DNA from: Bin87 sp965115825
GTDB taxonomy: Bacteria; Chloroflexota; Dehalococcoidia; Lucifugimonadales; UBA3495
Reading direction: 5' to 3'
NCBI GenBank assembly: GCA_965115825.1
Contig: OZ220464.1
Coordinates: 3,100,001-3,164,000 of the forward strand
DNA length: 64,000 bases
Of this stretch, positions 1 to 10,303 are shown piece after piece. Made by a program: the position numbers and the translations under genes. Under the pieces are notes generated by a model that did not search any database, was not told where the DNA came from, and saw only the letters and a program-made list of their open reading frames with translations. The stretch's first letter is position 1, and each line of letters begins with the position of its first letter.

Positions 1-3000
1 TCAGTGGCGAATCCGAAGGAAATGGTTCTCACACATCGTGACTTCGGACGCGCTTATTTGACCGAATCCGACGGCTGGGCGCGGCGGTTCCTGGTCGACC
101 TCTTCACAAACTATACGGTGTTGTTCGTAGGCTACAGCCACAGCGACACCATAATGACCTACCTGACGCCGGCGCTGCCGCCGGACGCTGCACAGCGTCG
201 CTTCGCCCTGATTGGCGATCAGAGCGATCAGCCGGAACGGTGGCAACGATTAGGCATACAGCCAATAGTGTTCCATCAGGAAAACGATAACGACTTTCGC
301 AGGTTAGATGACGCGATAAAAGGACTTGCGGACTACGTAAGACGCGGCATCCTGGACTGGCAGCAAGAGATAAGCGCAATAGCAGGCGGACACCCGCCCA
401 TTGACGACGAAAGCGCCGCCATCATCGAGCACGCCTTGGCGAATCCAGACCTTACACGCTTTTTCGTTGAAGCAGCGACATTGCCTGAATGGCTTGACTG
501 GCTGGAACGCCGAAAGCGCTTGGACGCTTTGTTTCGCGAAGAAAAGCTGAACCAAACAGACCGGCAACTCTCGTTCTGGCTCACCCGCAATTTCGCAATC
601 CGATACTGCGACAGAGTATTCTCCCTGATTGAGCGACACTCAGAGATGGTAAACCCTCGGCTGTGGGTCTCGCTATGTCATTGCCTAAGCCAAAAAAACG
701 ACGTAGAATTGGATGCGTCGACCCTTACCAAATGGGTTCATTTCCTGATGATTTCGGTCCCGCCATACAGCCACTCTCTCCATGTAGACATGAGGTTACA
801 CAGATTGGCCGAAGCCTGCGCCGACCACGGCGCGCTCCAAAGCCTATTGCTGGTCTACGATGCAATAACGGCGAGGCAAAATCCAGTACGCTATAGTAGT
901 GCAGAACAGACATACTCAGGCCAGCGGGATTTAATGAATCAACATAATATGCAGATCCTCTGGCAAAATTGTCTCCAACCTCACTTGCCAGAGGTCGCCT
1001 ACTCGTTGCTTGAGCGTACTACGATGCGACTGGAAGAACGCCACGCATTGATGCAAGCTTGGGGGTATGCAGAAGGCCATTACGGAACGGACAGTTACAG
1101 ACGGACGGCTATCGAACTGCATTCGCAGGACGAATACCCTAAATGCAGCAGCGGTATCGATGCTTTGATTAACGTAGCCCGCGACTGCTTGGAATGGATG
1201 GCGGCGAACGATCCGAGATACATTAGCAATTGGTGCGACCGCTTCGTAGGTTCTACTGCTCCTCTGTTGCGGAGATTGGCAATTCATGCTGTGTCGGCTC
1301 GTCGAGACCTGTCCGACGACGACAAAATCGCGTGGTTGCTGCAACGTTGCGACGTGAATGAAGCCGTAGCCCGACACGAGATATTCAGAGCCGCTGCCAC
1401 CGCGTATCCGCAAACAGGCGCTCATCAGCGCACGGCCCTCATTACAGCGATTTCCGAATACCAGGCGCCTGAAACAGGCTACGACGACCCTCTGCCCCGC
1501 CTGTCGGCATATCACCATTTCAGGTGGTTCCACTGGTTGACCACTGCTGCGCCGGACTGTGCAATAGCCAAAGCAGCGTTGGACGGCGTGTGGGGACAGT
1601 ACCCGGAATTCGCTCCCACAGAACACCCTGGCCCTAACCTCTGGACACACGCTAGTCCTTGGGTAGAGATTGCCCAAACGCTGTTGGAAAAATCTGCGGT
1701 AGAAGCATTGCCAGACCTGTTAGAGGCACTACAAACGGCAGAACCGCATGAGCGTGGGGATATACTGACCGCAGTCAGCAAAGCGGCCCAAGAAAATCTA
1801 AGTTGGGGTCTCAACCTGGCTGACGCCTTAGCCGAATCCGGAACGTGGGATTCAGAATTGTGGCGCAGCCTGATTAACGCTTGGGCGACGGAAGAGATCG
1901 ATGAAGACAATGCGGAACGACTGCTATCGCACCTGTCGGTCGGAAAGATGCACCATCATTACCCGCATGAAATCGCCAATGCTCTACGCAACCTGGCGCA
2001 AAACGCCAAAGACACAGACCCAATAGAGTGGCTAGAACAAGCCAATCAAATAGCCACCGCGCTACGCCAACACGTTGCCGAGCAGGAACGTCCTGCCATC
2101 ACGATATACGCGGGCGGAAGCCCGCAGTACGTTAGCTGGCTGGACAGAGCTATCAACCACGCATCCGGCCAACTGGCCCTGTTTTGGGTCAACAGCATCA
2201 GGCTGTGGAAGCGGCAGAACCCCGACTCGCAAGCCCTCAACGGCACATACCGGAGTGCGTTAGATGACATAGTCAGAGAAACAGGGGTTAGCGGACAATT
2301 TGGTCGCACCGTGCTTGCCAGCCGTCTCCATTTCTTTCTTGCTGTCGATGAGACGTGGACGCTGGATAGACTGCTGCCCCTCTTCGACGCTGATCACGAA
2401 GACTTCCAGTGCGCTTGGGACGGCTTTTTAGTCTGGGGGCGATTGTTCCCACTGACCGCCGAGCACATACGCGCAAGCATGATCAAAGCGCTCCCGAAGG
2501 CTGTCAACACATTTGATGACCGTATGATAGAACGCTTCACTCACTTCTACGTTGAGGAGATACGCCTGATCATCAAAGACGCCAACGACAAGCTGATAAC
2601 CGAGTTTGTCAACCGCGCAGGCCCGAAGGCAAAATGCCAATTTGCGCAAGAAATCTGGCTTAGATTAGAAAAACTGGACGAAACTGCACAGCTGGAATGG
2701 TGGAACGGTTGGCTCAAGGATTATTGGCGCAATCGGTTGAAGGGCGTACCTGTTGGACTTGATGCAGGAGAAGTAGATTACATGTTGGCCTGGCCACCAT
2801 GCCTGCCGGGAGCGTTCCCGGAAGCGGTGGACCTGGCAATACGGATGCTCTCAACGATCAATGACGACTTCTCCATGTCGGACAACGTTCCGTTGAACCT
2901 CATCAAAAATAGCGATAAAAATAGCGATTTACTAAATCGCTACCCTACCGAAGTGGCATGCTTCATAATACGTCTAGACCGCTTTGCTTCAGAACCGTTC

Positions 3001-3111
3001 ATGTGGTGGCTATCTGCTCAAGAAGTGGTCGACACGCTATTGACAAAGCAACTCCCGGAAGATGTTGAACGAGGTTTGCGCGAGCTAAAAGCCAAGTACG
3101 GCCCGCTTTAG
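1..3111 (+). CDS. SIR2-family defence protein, 5' partial
   Basis: The frame is open to the left edge, so the N-terminal part is missing; the GTG at 4 is probably internal. The first ~60 visible residues (HRDFGRAYLTE, then FVGYSHSDTIM) match the C-terminal end of the SIR2-like domain of large bacterial antiphage sirtuins, where the GYS(x)SD motif closes the Rossmann fold. The remaining ~950 residues are helix-rich and Trp-rich, the long C-terminal region found in such proteins (DUF4020-like by appearance, not tested). By family, these proteins deplete NAD+ on phage infection; the catalytic Asn/His part lies outside the window, so activity cannot be judged. Position beside two other defence systems supports the role. 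Family call good, exact subfamily unsure. Confidence 0.7.
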   Translation, partial: SVANPKEMVLTHRDFGRAYLTESDGWARRFLVDLFTNYTVLFVGYSHSDTIMTYLTPALPPDAAQRRFALIGDQSDQPERWQRLGIQPIVFHQENDNDFRRLDDAIKGLADYVRRGILDWQQEISAIAGGHPPIDDESAAIIEHALANPDLTRFFVEAATLPEWLDWLERRKRLDALFREEKLNQTDRQLSFWLTRNFAIRYCDRVFSLIERHSEMVNPRLWVSLCHCLSQKNDVELDASTLTKWVHFLMISVPPYSHSLHVDMRLHRLAEACADHGALQSLLLVYDAITARQNPVRYSSAEQTYSGQRDLMNQHNMQILWQNCLQPHLPEVAYSLLERTTMRLEERHALMQAWGYAEGHYGTDSYRRTAIELHSQDEYPKCSSGIDALINVARDCLEWMAANDPRYISNWCDRFVGSTAPLLRRLAIHAVSARRDLSDDDKIAWLLQRCDVNEAVARHEIFRAAATAYPQTGAHQRTALITAISEYQAPETGYDDPLPRLSAYHHFRWFHWLTTAAPDCAIAKAALDGVWGQYPEFAPTEHPGPNLWTHASPWVEIAQTLLEKSAVEALPDLLEALQTAEPHERGDILTAVSKAAQENLSWGLNLADALAESGTWDSELWRSLINAWATEEIDEDNAERLLSHLSVGKMHHHYPHEIANALRNLAQNAKDTDPIEWLEQANQIATALRQHVAEQERPAITIYAGGSPQYVSWLDRAINHASGQLALFWVNSIRLWKRQNPDSQALNGTYRSALDDIVRETGVSGQFGRTVLASRLHFFLAVDETWTLDRLLPLFDADHEDFQCAWDGFLVWGRLFPLTAEHIRASMIKALPKAVNTFDDRMIERFTHFYVEEIRLIIKDANDKLITEFVNRAGPKAKCQFAQEIWLRLEKLDETAQLEWWNGWLKDYWRNRLKGVPVGLDAGEVDYMLAWPPCLPGAFPEAVDLAIRMLSTINDDFSMSDNVPLNLIKNSDKNSDLLNRYPTEVACFIIRLDRFASEPFMWWLSAQEVVDTLLTKQLPEDVERGLRELKAKYGPL

Positions 3112-3442
3112 GAGCACAAATTCTGCCCGAATGAAGATTGCCGGAACGCAAGAGACGCGCCCGCCGTATCGCAAGCAGTCAAGACGCAGCCGCAATGGAA
3201 TGGGGTATTTGAAGTCAATGCGAGGCGCCACAGCCCCCGTATCAACCGGGAAACTGACAGGCCGAACACCTTCAGCAACGCAGGGTTCCGCATCATCGAA
3301 TTGGGACATCGCCAGCGTCCCGGTTCGCGCAAGGCCACAGCGGAAATGCCGCCATGCCGATGAACGGAAATCGTCGTCAATATGAACGTATTCCGTAGCC
3401 GCTCATGCGATCTCAGAGTTTCGCAATTTTCTCGAAGGATGG
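3112..3442. other. Intergenic, no supported gene
   Basis: The frame of the upstream SIR2 gene stays open after its TAG to about 3363 and reads with a fairly natural composition (ending in a GFRIIELG-like stretch), but it has no start codon or ribosome binding site of its own. It may be the remnant of another gene. Nothing else is convincing here. Confidence 0.4.
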
Positions 3443-4675
3443 TTGCGGATTGTCGCTGTAGGGGATTGCGGCATAGAACGCTGTGAAGGGGCGGCAATCG
3501 CGATAGAAGGAAGCGATGACAGCGAGAACATACCGGGGACGTACGCCGTGATGTTCCGCAATGACCGCGCTGCTGCCGCCGCCGCCGAAGAAGGATTAGA
3601 GATTGACAAATTGGTCGAAGACATGTTTGCCATCTTTGAGATGGATATGGTCGTTGATGACGTGGAAGCGGAGGGTGAGTTTGTTGTGGGGGACGGCACG
3701 GCGGAATTTGTGGATCCGGACGAGCCCCGCTCCGCAGTTCCGGGAGGCGGGAGTTCCGGTGAGCAGTCGACCTACTACGCCACGGATCCGACAGAACCTG
3801 TCTCATTGTACCCTTTCACCACCGTTACGGCGGGAACGCCGGCGTATTCCGCACCCGTGCCAGTAGGAGCCACAGCAACGCCGTTTCCCACGCGGGTGGC
3901 AGCTACGGCGACCCCGGTTCCGCAACTGAAACCCACGTCGGTGTTCAGTTTGATACCTGCGGAAACCGAGCGCATATTGTGGGTCCACTGGGATCAAACG
4001 TCAGACGGCGGCTATTTGCCGGAAGATAGAAGCAACATAGCCGACCGTGTTTTCGGGACTATGGACTTCTTCCGCAAAGATTTGGACGTTAGCCCGGATT
4101 CGGTATCGGAAATAGTCCTTGTCAATAATGGACAGATGACGGTGTTAAAGGGCAGTTTTGACCTGGCCGGCGTCAGAGCCGCCTTGGAGCGTGCCGCCGC
4201 CGAACAAGATACCTACCGAGGGTATGAATTATGGCAGGGTGGGAGCAGGGGCGGAGTTTTTGCGCTATTTGACGAATACATTGTGCATTCCGGTGACCGT
4301 AGGCTGGTTCAGGAGACGCTCCAGCACCTGTACCGGGGTTCGGGCTTTTCTCTGGGAGAAGCCAGCAAAAACAACGATATGGTACGGGTTCTGGACCGAC
4401 TGAGCGACGGCATAATCGTGAGTGCGCGGGTGAGGGGATGTGCCTTTGAACATTGCCTTGGTTACGGATGGGCCATCACCGACATCAATGCTACTGACAA
4501 CACCGGCCCGATCCAGATTGAGTTCCTGTTCCGTAATGACCGCGCGGCTACCGCCGCCGCCGCCGAGTACGACGGGATACGGCGTCATATGGAGAGCGCA
4601 TACGGCATCAACGTTCAGGATACCGTGCCGGACGGCAGTTTTGTGGTAGGCGCGGCCATTTGGGAATTCCAATAA
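3443..4675 (+). CDS. Hypothetical protein with duplicated domain, N-terminally truncated
   Basis: A 410-residue protein of unknown function. Residues ~8-88 and ~335-410 are copies of the same unit: both have a Cys-x3-x-Cys start (CGIERC / CAFEHC), a central FRNDRAA segment, and a FVVGxxxxEF end. Between them are a Ser/Gly and Thr/Ala/Pro linker (TATPFPTRVAATATPVPQ) and one fuller domain (~residues 170-335). The first unit looks like the tail of a deleted upstream domain, so the gene is probably the fused or truncated remainder of a two-domain protein. The linker type is common in secreted Chloroflexota proteins, but no signal peptide is present at this start. No enzyme motif is seen. Confidence 0.55.
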   Translation: MRIVAVGDCGIERCEGAAIAIEGSDDSENIPGTYAVMFRNDRAAAAAAEEGLEIDKLVEDMFAIFEMDMVVDDVEAEGEFVVGDGTAEFVDPDEPRSAVPGGGSSGEQSTYYATDPTEPVSLYPFTTVTAGTPAYSAPVPVGATATPFPTRVAATATPVPQLKPTSVFSLIPAETERILWVHWDQTSDGGYLPEDRSNIADRVFGTMDFFRKDLDVSPDSVSEIVLVNNGQMTVLKGSFDLAGVRAALERAAAEQDTYRGYELWQGGSRGGVFALFDEYIVHSGDRRLVQETLQHLYRGSGFSLGEASKNNDMVRVLDRLSDGIIVSARVRGCAFEHCLGYGWAITDINATDNTGPIQIEFLFRNDRAATAAAAEYDGIRRHMESAYGINVQDTVPDGSFVVGAAIWEFQ

Positions 4676-4736
4676 CCGCCCCGTGAGCCGCCGCTAATAA
4701 AACTGACCGCCGGAACCAGCAACACGAGGATATGCA

Positions 4737-5489
4737 ATGAGAAACACAGCGCAACGGTTGGCCTTATCGGTTTTCATACTCATGTTGGCGTCGCTGCCCT
4801 ATGCTACGGCGTCGGCACAGGGGAATCTTCCGCCGATGATGGTGGCGGGCTGGGCATGGCTGAATGGAGAGCCGGCGCCGGCCGGGGCTACGATAGCGGC
4901 GATGCAGGGTACGAGAGAGCTGGCCCGCATTGAGGTTAGCTCCGGCGGGAGGTTTGGGCCGATGCAAATCGGCCCGCCGCCATCCGGCGCGAACATCCAC
5001 TTCCTGGTGAACGGCGTTCGGGCGGACTATGAGCTGACCTGGCGCAGCGGCCTTTTGAATCTGGATGCGGAACTGCGGGCGCCGGCCGCCGGGGGGCAAC
5101 AATCGCCTACTGCGACGCCGCCGCGGCCGGCTGCCACCGAGGCGCCGGCGCCAACGGCGGTTATGGTAGCGGGACCACCGGGGCCTCAAGGAGCGCCGGG
5201 GGTTGCAGGACCGCCGGGGCCGCCGGGCCGGGATGGGGCGGACGGGCTACAGGGAATTAACGGGCCGCCGGGGCCGCCGGGAGAACAGGGAGAAGCCGGG
5301 CCGCGGGGGCCGGAGGGGCCTCGGGGCAGGACATCGGCAGCAGAGTCGGACAGTTATGGCCTGTACGCTTTGGGAGCGGCCGGCGTGGCGGCGCTGTTGG
5401 CTATCGCGGCGCTGGCGGTTGGCATAATGGCGTTTTCCCGGAGTCGGTCGATGGCGGAAGACAACACGGCCTGGGACGGAAGCGGCTAG
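4737..5489 (+). CDS. Collagen-like membrane-anchored protein
   Basis: A 250-residue protein with a signal peptide (residues 1-28, hydrophobic core ALSVFILMLASLPYA, cleavage near ASAQG). Residues ~30-110 form a small beta-rich domain, followed by a Thr/Ala/Pro linker, then a Gly-x-y collagen-like tract at ~145-198 with many GPP/GPxG triplets. A single transmembrane helix (~210-232, LGAAGVAALLAIAALAVGIMAF) and a short charged tail finish the protein. It is therefore probably displayed on the cell surface with its C-terminus in the cytoplasm. Bacterial collagen-like proteins form trimeric stalks and often mediate adhesion, but the partner is unknown. It has no visible link to the defence genes around it. 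Confidence 0.75.
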   Translation: MRNTAQRLALSVFILMLASLPYATASAQGNLPPMMVAGWAWLNGEPAPAGATIAAMQGTRELARIEVSSGGRFGPMQIGPPPSGANIHFLVNGVRADYELTWRSGLLNLDAELRAPAAGGQQSPTATPPRPAATEAPAPTAVMVAGPPGPQGAPGVAGPPGPPGRDGADGLQGINGPPGPPGEQGEAGPRGPEGPRGRTSAAESDSYGLYALGAAGVAALLAIAALAVGIMAFSRSRSMAEDNTAWDGSG

Positions 5490-5570
5490 AGGCGGCGCGC
5501 CAAGGGCCTTGTGACCAATGGCGGAGGCTGCGCGCATCATCTGCTCCTACCGACTGCTACGAAATGCTAC

Positions 5571-5760
5571 ATGGAAACCAATTACCACCTGACCGGCGCC
5601 GCCTCGGATGACCCGGACGAATATCGTGCCGATAACATCTTTTGGGCTCCGCCTAAAGCCCGCTGGCAAAAAATGCAGACGCAGGCTCGGCTGCCGGCCA
5701 TTGGGCAAACGGCGGACGCCGTCATGCTTACCATTGAGCGGCAAAACCCCAGCGTCGTCT
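5571..5760 (+). pseudogene. Remnant of type I restriction HsdM
   Basis: About 60 codons starting at ATG 5571 read EYRADNIFWAPPKARW, then IGQTADAVMLTIERQNPS, which matches the well-known N-terminal segment of type I methylase subunits (ENIFWVPxxARW...IGKxIDDAMxxIExxNPS). After that the similarity stops and the frame ends at 5867 without any methylase motif. No hsdS or hsdR is nearby. This is a scar of a lost type I restriction-modification locus. The rest of 5490-6156 holds no other gene I can support. Confidence 0.65.
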
Positions 5761-6101
5761 TCCAAGCGGCAGCAGGACAGCGGAACCGGCGCCTCTGCTT
5801 CGGGTTGGTGTCAATCTACTCCATTCGCTTACCGCCAACGCAGGTCGGCCGACCTTCAGTGTTGTAAATACCGTCGTGTAATCGGCGGCCATCTTCGTCC
5901 TGTATCGGAAGTCGGACGGCGATTACCGGCGTAACGCGCAAGTTGGCAACGTGCCGGTTCTGTTCCGTTTTGCGAGGTAGCATGATACAACGTGCCTCGG
6001 AAAGTTGGCCCGTACAAGCCCTGCGCCAAGTCTTGGACTTCAAGCGGATGCGCTACCTGTACCAGGGGTGTCTTGACACGTAGGGATAGCCTAAAGGCTT
6101 G

Positions 6102-6129
6102 TTGACAAACCCGCCTCCCTGTGCAAAAT
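6102..6129 (+). promoter_or_regulatory. Promoter of first NTase-HEPN gene
   Basis: TTGACA at 6102-6107, a 16-bp spacer and CAAAAT at 6124-6129. The same two boxes with the same spacing stand in front of the near-identical gene at 45038, so the element was copied with the gene. Confidence 0.55.
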
Positions 6130-6156
6130 TGCAGCTCCGGGAGTGGATGAACACCA

Positions 6157-7020
6157 ATGCAACCGCTCAAAGGCCAACCCTCAGTCCCCGACCCAGTAGG
6201 CTTGGCAGTCGCTCGCGAAGCGCAAAGAGCGGCAGGGCAAAACACGGTCATACTTTTCGGCTCCCGCGCCAGAGGTGACCACAGCCCACACTCCGACGTC
6301 GACCTGATGGTAGTGGGTCAAACCGAGAGCGCAGTCTCCGCATCCCGCATCAGGCGCGTCGTCAAAGCCTATTTCGCTGAGTACCCCCCGGAACTCGGGG
6401 TCGACATCATTCCAATCACCAAGGAGAAGTTCGAGTACGCGCGCAGGGCCAAAAACCACGTAGCGGGACAAGCCTGGCGGGACGGCATCGTCATGAGCAA
6501 CGAAAACCTTGACTTCTCCAACCGGTACCGGGATGACCACCCGACCGGCTGGCCGGACGTAAAGCAGCGCCTGCAAGCAGCCTACCGACATCTCGGCACT
6601 TTCGAACGTGAATTCAACCACCCTGACGGAGAGCAGGAAAGCTACGGTTTCCATGCCCAGCAGGCGGTAGAAAACGCTATGAAAGCCTGGATGTCGGCTG
6701 CCGATATCGATTACCGGCGCGTCCACGACCTCCAAGACATCGCTGAGCGGATCCTGGCGGACGCCACGGAAGCCAACTCGTTGGCTGGTGCGCAACTGCG
6801 GATCCTCATGGGATATACCACGTTTGAAGACCCCAACCATCCTGGCGAATATGACAACTGGCTCACAAAATACGCGGTAATCTATCGCTATGAGGGAACC
6901 GGGTTCCGGATGGATAACCTTGAAAAGGAAGAGTTCGGGCAGCAAATCGTGGCGGCAACGCGCACCTTCGTCAACCGAGCCCATGAACTCTGCGGAACGG
7001 ACGACCCCGATTTACGCTGA
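6157..7020 (+). CDS. Fused nucleotidyltransferase-HEPN protein (copy 1)
   Basis: A 287-residue two-domain protein. The N-terminal MNT-type nucleotidyltransferase has the signature GSRARGDHSPHSDVDL at residues 35-50, with the glycine-serine and two aspartates that bind nucleotide and metal. The C-terminal half (~135-285) is HEPN-like: a helical bundle with FHAQQAVENAMKAW and a conserved HDL. I see no clear R-x4-6-H ribonuclease motif, so the HEPN half may be a substrate-binding or regulated partner. Such pairs, usually two genes, act as toxin-antitoxin modules in which the MNT enzyme adds AMP to the HEPN toxin; here they are fused. It precedes the DUF499 gene of system 1. A nearly identical copy lies at 45038-45901. 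Confidence 0.8.
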   Translation: MQPLKGQPSVPDPVGLAVAREAQRAAGQNTVILFGSRARGDHSPHSDVDLMVVGQTESAVSASRIRRVVKAYFAEYPPELGVDIIPITKEKFEYARRAKNHVAGQAWRDGIVMSNENLDFSNRYRDDHPTGWPDVKQRLQAAYRHLGTFEREFNHPDGEQESYGFHAQQAVENAMKAWMSAADIDYRRVHDLQDIAERILADATEANSLAGAQLRILMGYTTFEDPNHPGEYDNWLTKYAVIYRYEGTGFRMDNLEKEEFGQQIVAATRTFVNRAHELCGTDDPDLR

Positions 7021-7337
7021 TGGCAAGCGTACGCCCCGCTGAACACTGGCGCTCGTTCGTTGCAGCTATCCCTAGGACAGGCCGCGACAAAATCTACGCC
7101 GGCAGTGTGTGCAATCAGAGGCTTTCGCCCTGACTGCCGGCAAGAGCAGGCGTTGCCTCCCCCACCAACGGACGCCAGACAACATCACCTCTGCGATCAA
7201 CCGTAAGACACCCCGGATGAATACCTCTCCCTTCATATGGTAATCCGGCGCATCTAGCAACGACAGTCGGAAGGTGGGATCACCCGACCCTAACGTGAAC
7301 AGGACGCTAGCGAACCAACCCTGGAGAAACTACCCCA
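7021..7337 (+). other. Leader region before system 1
   Basis: A 317-bp non-coding stretch between the NTase-HEPN gene and DUF499. The only clear element is the ribosome binding site (CTGGAGAAAC) in front of ATG 7338. No convincing promoter boxes or small gene were seen. Confidence 0.4.
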
Positions 7338-10274
7338 ATGAATAACCCTGCACCGCTACTGGGCGCTTGCCCTCTGCGTCCAATCTCACAGGCCGGCGAC
7401 CAATACGCCGCCGACATCATCCGCGGCCTGAACGAAGAACTGGCCACTGCGGAAACGGCAGCCGACTTTCTGGAAACCACTCACCTGACCAAGGCCGCCA
7501 ATGACTTCCTGCGTATGGTCATGGACCGCATCGCGTTGGGGTGCGACAGCACCGGCCCGTCCGTGTACCAGCTGTACAGCCGTTACGGAGGCGGCAAAAC
7601 CCACAGCCTGCTGCTATTGGCCGCCGCGGCCAAATACCCGCACCTGCCCTACTGGCAGGACGCCGCCCAATGCTACCCTGCGCCTGCGAAGTTCATCGCC
7701 TTTGATGGCGAAAAGCACAACGTGGTCAACGGCGCCGAAATGGATGAGCAAGGCGCCCGAGCGCGCAGCTTAGCCGGATACATGCTTTACAAACTCGGAG
7801 GCTCGGAAGCCCTGAGCCGGTTCAGTCAGGGCGACGAAACTCTGGCCGATCCCGGCTCCGACGAATTTCGGCGACTGATCGGCGACGCGCCCGTGATCAT
7901 CGTCATTGATGAACTGGTCCACTACATCAGCCGAGTGAACCAGCGAGCCGCCACGGATCCCCGCATCAACGCGGAGGGAGTGCTCACCACTATTAGCGCG
8001 CTAACCAACGCCGTAGTTAACAGCCCCAAAGCAGCGCTGGTCATCACTACCCCGGAAGATTCCCACGAACTGCTGGATGGAGAATTGCAGAACACTGCCG
8101 GCGACGCCATGGCCGGCGACGCTCTGGCATTGACCAGTATGCTGAACCGAATCAACTCCCAGCTGGGAAGGGTAATTACCCCAATAGCGCCGTCCGGCGA
8201 GGGCGACCTGTCAGCCATCCTCCGCAAGCGCCTGTTTTTCAGCGTGGACGAGGCGGCGCGACAAGACACTGCGAACGCCTACGCTGTAGTTGCCGCCCGC
8301 AACGGGCGGAGCAACGGAAACCTTGACTACCAGGGCTTTTACGACGCCTACCCGTTCCATCCCTCTCTGCTGAACATTATTACGGGCCGCTTGGCCGCCA
8401 ACCGCAACTTCCAGCGAGTTCGCGGCACCTTGCGCCTGCTGGGCAACACTTTGCTGGAAATGCAGAGCGCCGGCAGCGCAGCGGCAATGGTACATCCCCA
8501 CCATGTATCCCTGCGCGCCGCGCGCATTCGCGACGAGGTAGTGAACCGTCCGGGATTTTACGAGCTGGATCCGGCAATCGAGACCGACATCATAGGAAGC
8601 AACAGCACCGCCGAGAAAACCGGCAACGACTTGGCCGAACCTGTCGCCACGACCATGCTGCTGGGCACCATCGCCCCGGACAACAGCAACGGCCTCTACG
8701 CAGACCGGATTGCCGACGCTCTGCTTTCTCCCGAACACGACGACTTCGGCGTTATCGCCAACGCTATCGAACAGTTCCTGGACCGCGCAATCTACGTGGA
8801 CGACAGCCCCGACACTCAGCGCAAGCGCTTTAGCAAAGACGCCAACGTCATGAAGGAACTGCTGGAAGCCCGAGATGCCATCCTATCCAACACCACTGCG
8901 ATGACAAACCTGCTCCGGCAGGCGATAGCCAGCGCCTATGGTGGCAACAGGCAACACGACAACCTGTTCGAAATCGTCCTCTTCCCTTCCCCGCAATCCA
9001 ATGTGCGGGACAAGCCCGACCAGGCCGTGCTCGGTATCGTCAATCCTGACCACTGGAACTGGGTGGATGCCAGCAACCCGGCTAACGGGATGCGCAATCA
9101 AGACTTGCTGAGACTACACCGACACAGCGCCGGCAACGACGGCGACGCGCCGCGAAAGTACCCGAACAACGCCCTCCTGCTGGCCGCCCACGATGCTAAT
9201 TTGACCCGCATCAGGGAAGACCTCGCAACCATGGAAGCTGCGGATCGACTGCTCAAAGACGCTACCCGCTCCCTCCCTCAACACCGACGGGATACCCTGG
9301 AGACCACCCGCGCCGCCTCGGAAAAGAACGCCACTACCGGCATCCAGAACAAGTTCACCCACCTCTTTTCCGCCGGCAACACTCAACAACTCCAATGGCC
9401 GGAGCCGCACAGCCACTTGGAGCATCGCGCCCTGGAGTCCGTAACCGACGCCTCCGGCAAGGGCCAGGACAGCATCTTACAGGCTTTAGGAGACCGCGTG
9501 CTGCACGGCCCCAACGCCGCCCTGAACAAAAGCGCCTGGGCGAGGGTAGGTATTATCACCAACGAGCAAGGCAGCTCCTTGAGCGAACTGCGCGATTACT
9601 TCGCCCGAACCCCCGACGAGCGCATCGTCATGAACGATGCAACCTGGCGCGCCATGATCGCCCACGGCATCCGCAGCGAGGCATTGCACGTCGTGACCCC
9701 TGGCGGAGAGACGAGCCCGTCGGGCTACGACCCCGACTGGCGCGTCTGGGTCAAAGGCTATGAACCTCAAACGCAGCAAGACAACGGCGAGGCGGAAAGC
9801 GGCCAAGCCGACAACGCTGGCGCAGAGGCCAATAGAGACAACGGCGCCGCCAATTCCGGTTCGTCCGCCGGACGCCAAACCTCATTCAGCAGCGACAAGA
9901 TGCCCGGCAAGGCCGCCTACGAAGCGGTGAAGCGGTTCATGACCGACAACGGCCACAACTGGCCCGCTCTGTCTGCCTGCAAGATAACCGGAACCGATCA
10001 GGCGCTGGCGGATCAAGTTGCCAGCATCGCCCAGGGCGACGACAACGGCATCGCCATCACAGTGCGAGCGGCAAACGGTCGGTTGCGGATCGATGTCAAA
10101 GACGCGCCGCCCAGTGAGTTCAAAGACTACTCCGGGCCGGCCCGGCGGATGATGAACAAAGCCGGCGTCAACGCCGCCGACGTAAGCATTCAGATAGAAC
10201 CCGGCTCCGCCCAGCGCGTCCTGGAAAAGCTGAACAACCGGGACGAAGCCAACATCCACGTTTCATTCCGCTGA
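7338..10274 (+). CDS. DUF499 ATPase, system 1
   Basis: A 978-residue P-loop ATPase of the DUF499 family, large defence ATPases found beside DUF1156 methylases and comparable in role to BrxC/PglY of BREX. Walker A is RYGGGKTHS with GGGKTH at residues 84-89; Walker B is VIIVIDELVHYI with Asp191-Glu192. Around residues 800-855 is an Asn/Gly/Ala-rich low-complexity linker before a C-terminal ~130-residue domain. It opens system 1, preceded by a good ribosome binding site, and runs into the small gene at 10304 after 29 bp. It shares order and length with the paralogue at 27996 but is clearly diverged. It probably couples ATP hydrolysis to sensing or remodelling of foreign DNA with the methylase and helicase; that is inference from gene neighbourhood. 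Confidence 0.85.
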   Translation: MNNPAPLLGACPLRPISQAGDQYAADIIRGLNEELATAETAADFLETTHLTKAANDFLRMVMDRIALGCDSTGPSVYQLYSRYGGGKTHSLLLLAAAAKYPHLPYWQDAAQCYPAPAKFIAFDGEKHNVVNGAEMDEQGARARSLAGYMLYKLGGSEALSRFSQGDETLADPGSDEFRRLIGDAPVIIVIDELVHYISRVNQRAATDPRINAEGVLTTISALTNAVVNSPKAALVITTPEDSHELLDGELQNTAGDAMAGDALALTSMLNRINSQLGRVITPIAPSGEGDLSAILRKRLFFSVDEAARQDTANAYAVVAARNGRSNGNLDYQGFYDAYPFHPSLLNIITGRLAANRNFQRVRGTLRLLGNTLLEMQSAGSAAAMVHPHHVSLRAARIRDEVVNRPGFYELDPAIETDIIGSNSTAEKTGNDLAEPVATTMLLGTIAPDNSNGLYADRIADALLSPEHDDFGVIANAIEQFLDRAIYVDDSPDTQRKRFSKDANVMKELLEARDAILSNTTAMTNLLRQAIASAYGGNRQHDNLFEIVLFPSPQSNVRDKPDQAVLGIVNPDHWNWVDASNPANGMRNQDLLRLHRHSAGNDGDAPRKYPNNALLLAAHDANLTRIREDLATMEAADRLLKDATRSLPQHRRDTLETTRAASEKNATTGIQNKFTHLFSAGNTQQLQWPEPHSHLEHRALESVTDASGKGQDSILQALGDRVLHGPNAALNKSAWARVGIITNEQGSSLSELRDYFARTPDERIVMNDATWRAMIAHGIRSEALHVVTPGGETSPSGYDPDWRVWVKGYEPQTQQDNGEAESGQADNAGAEANRDNGAANSGSSAGRQTSFSSDKMPGKAAYEAVKRFMTDNGHNWPALSACKITGTDQALADQVASIAQGDDNGIAITVRAANGRLRIDVKDAPPSEFKDYSGPARRMMNKAGVNAADVSIQIEPGSAQRVLEKLNNRDEANIHVSFR

Positions 10275-10303
10275 CGCCGCAAGGAAGTCCAAAGGAAGTC
10301 CAA

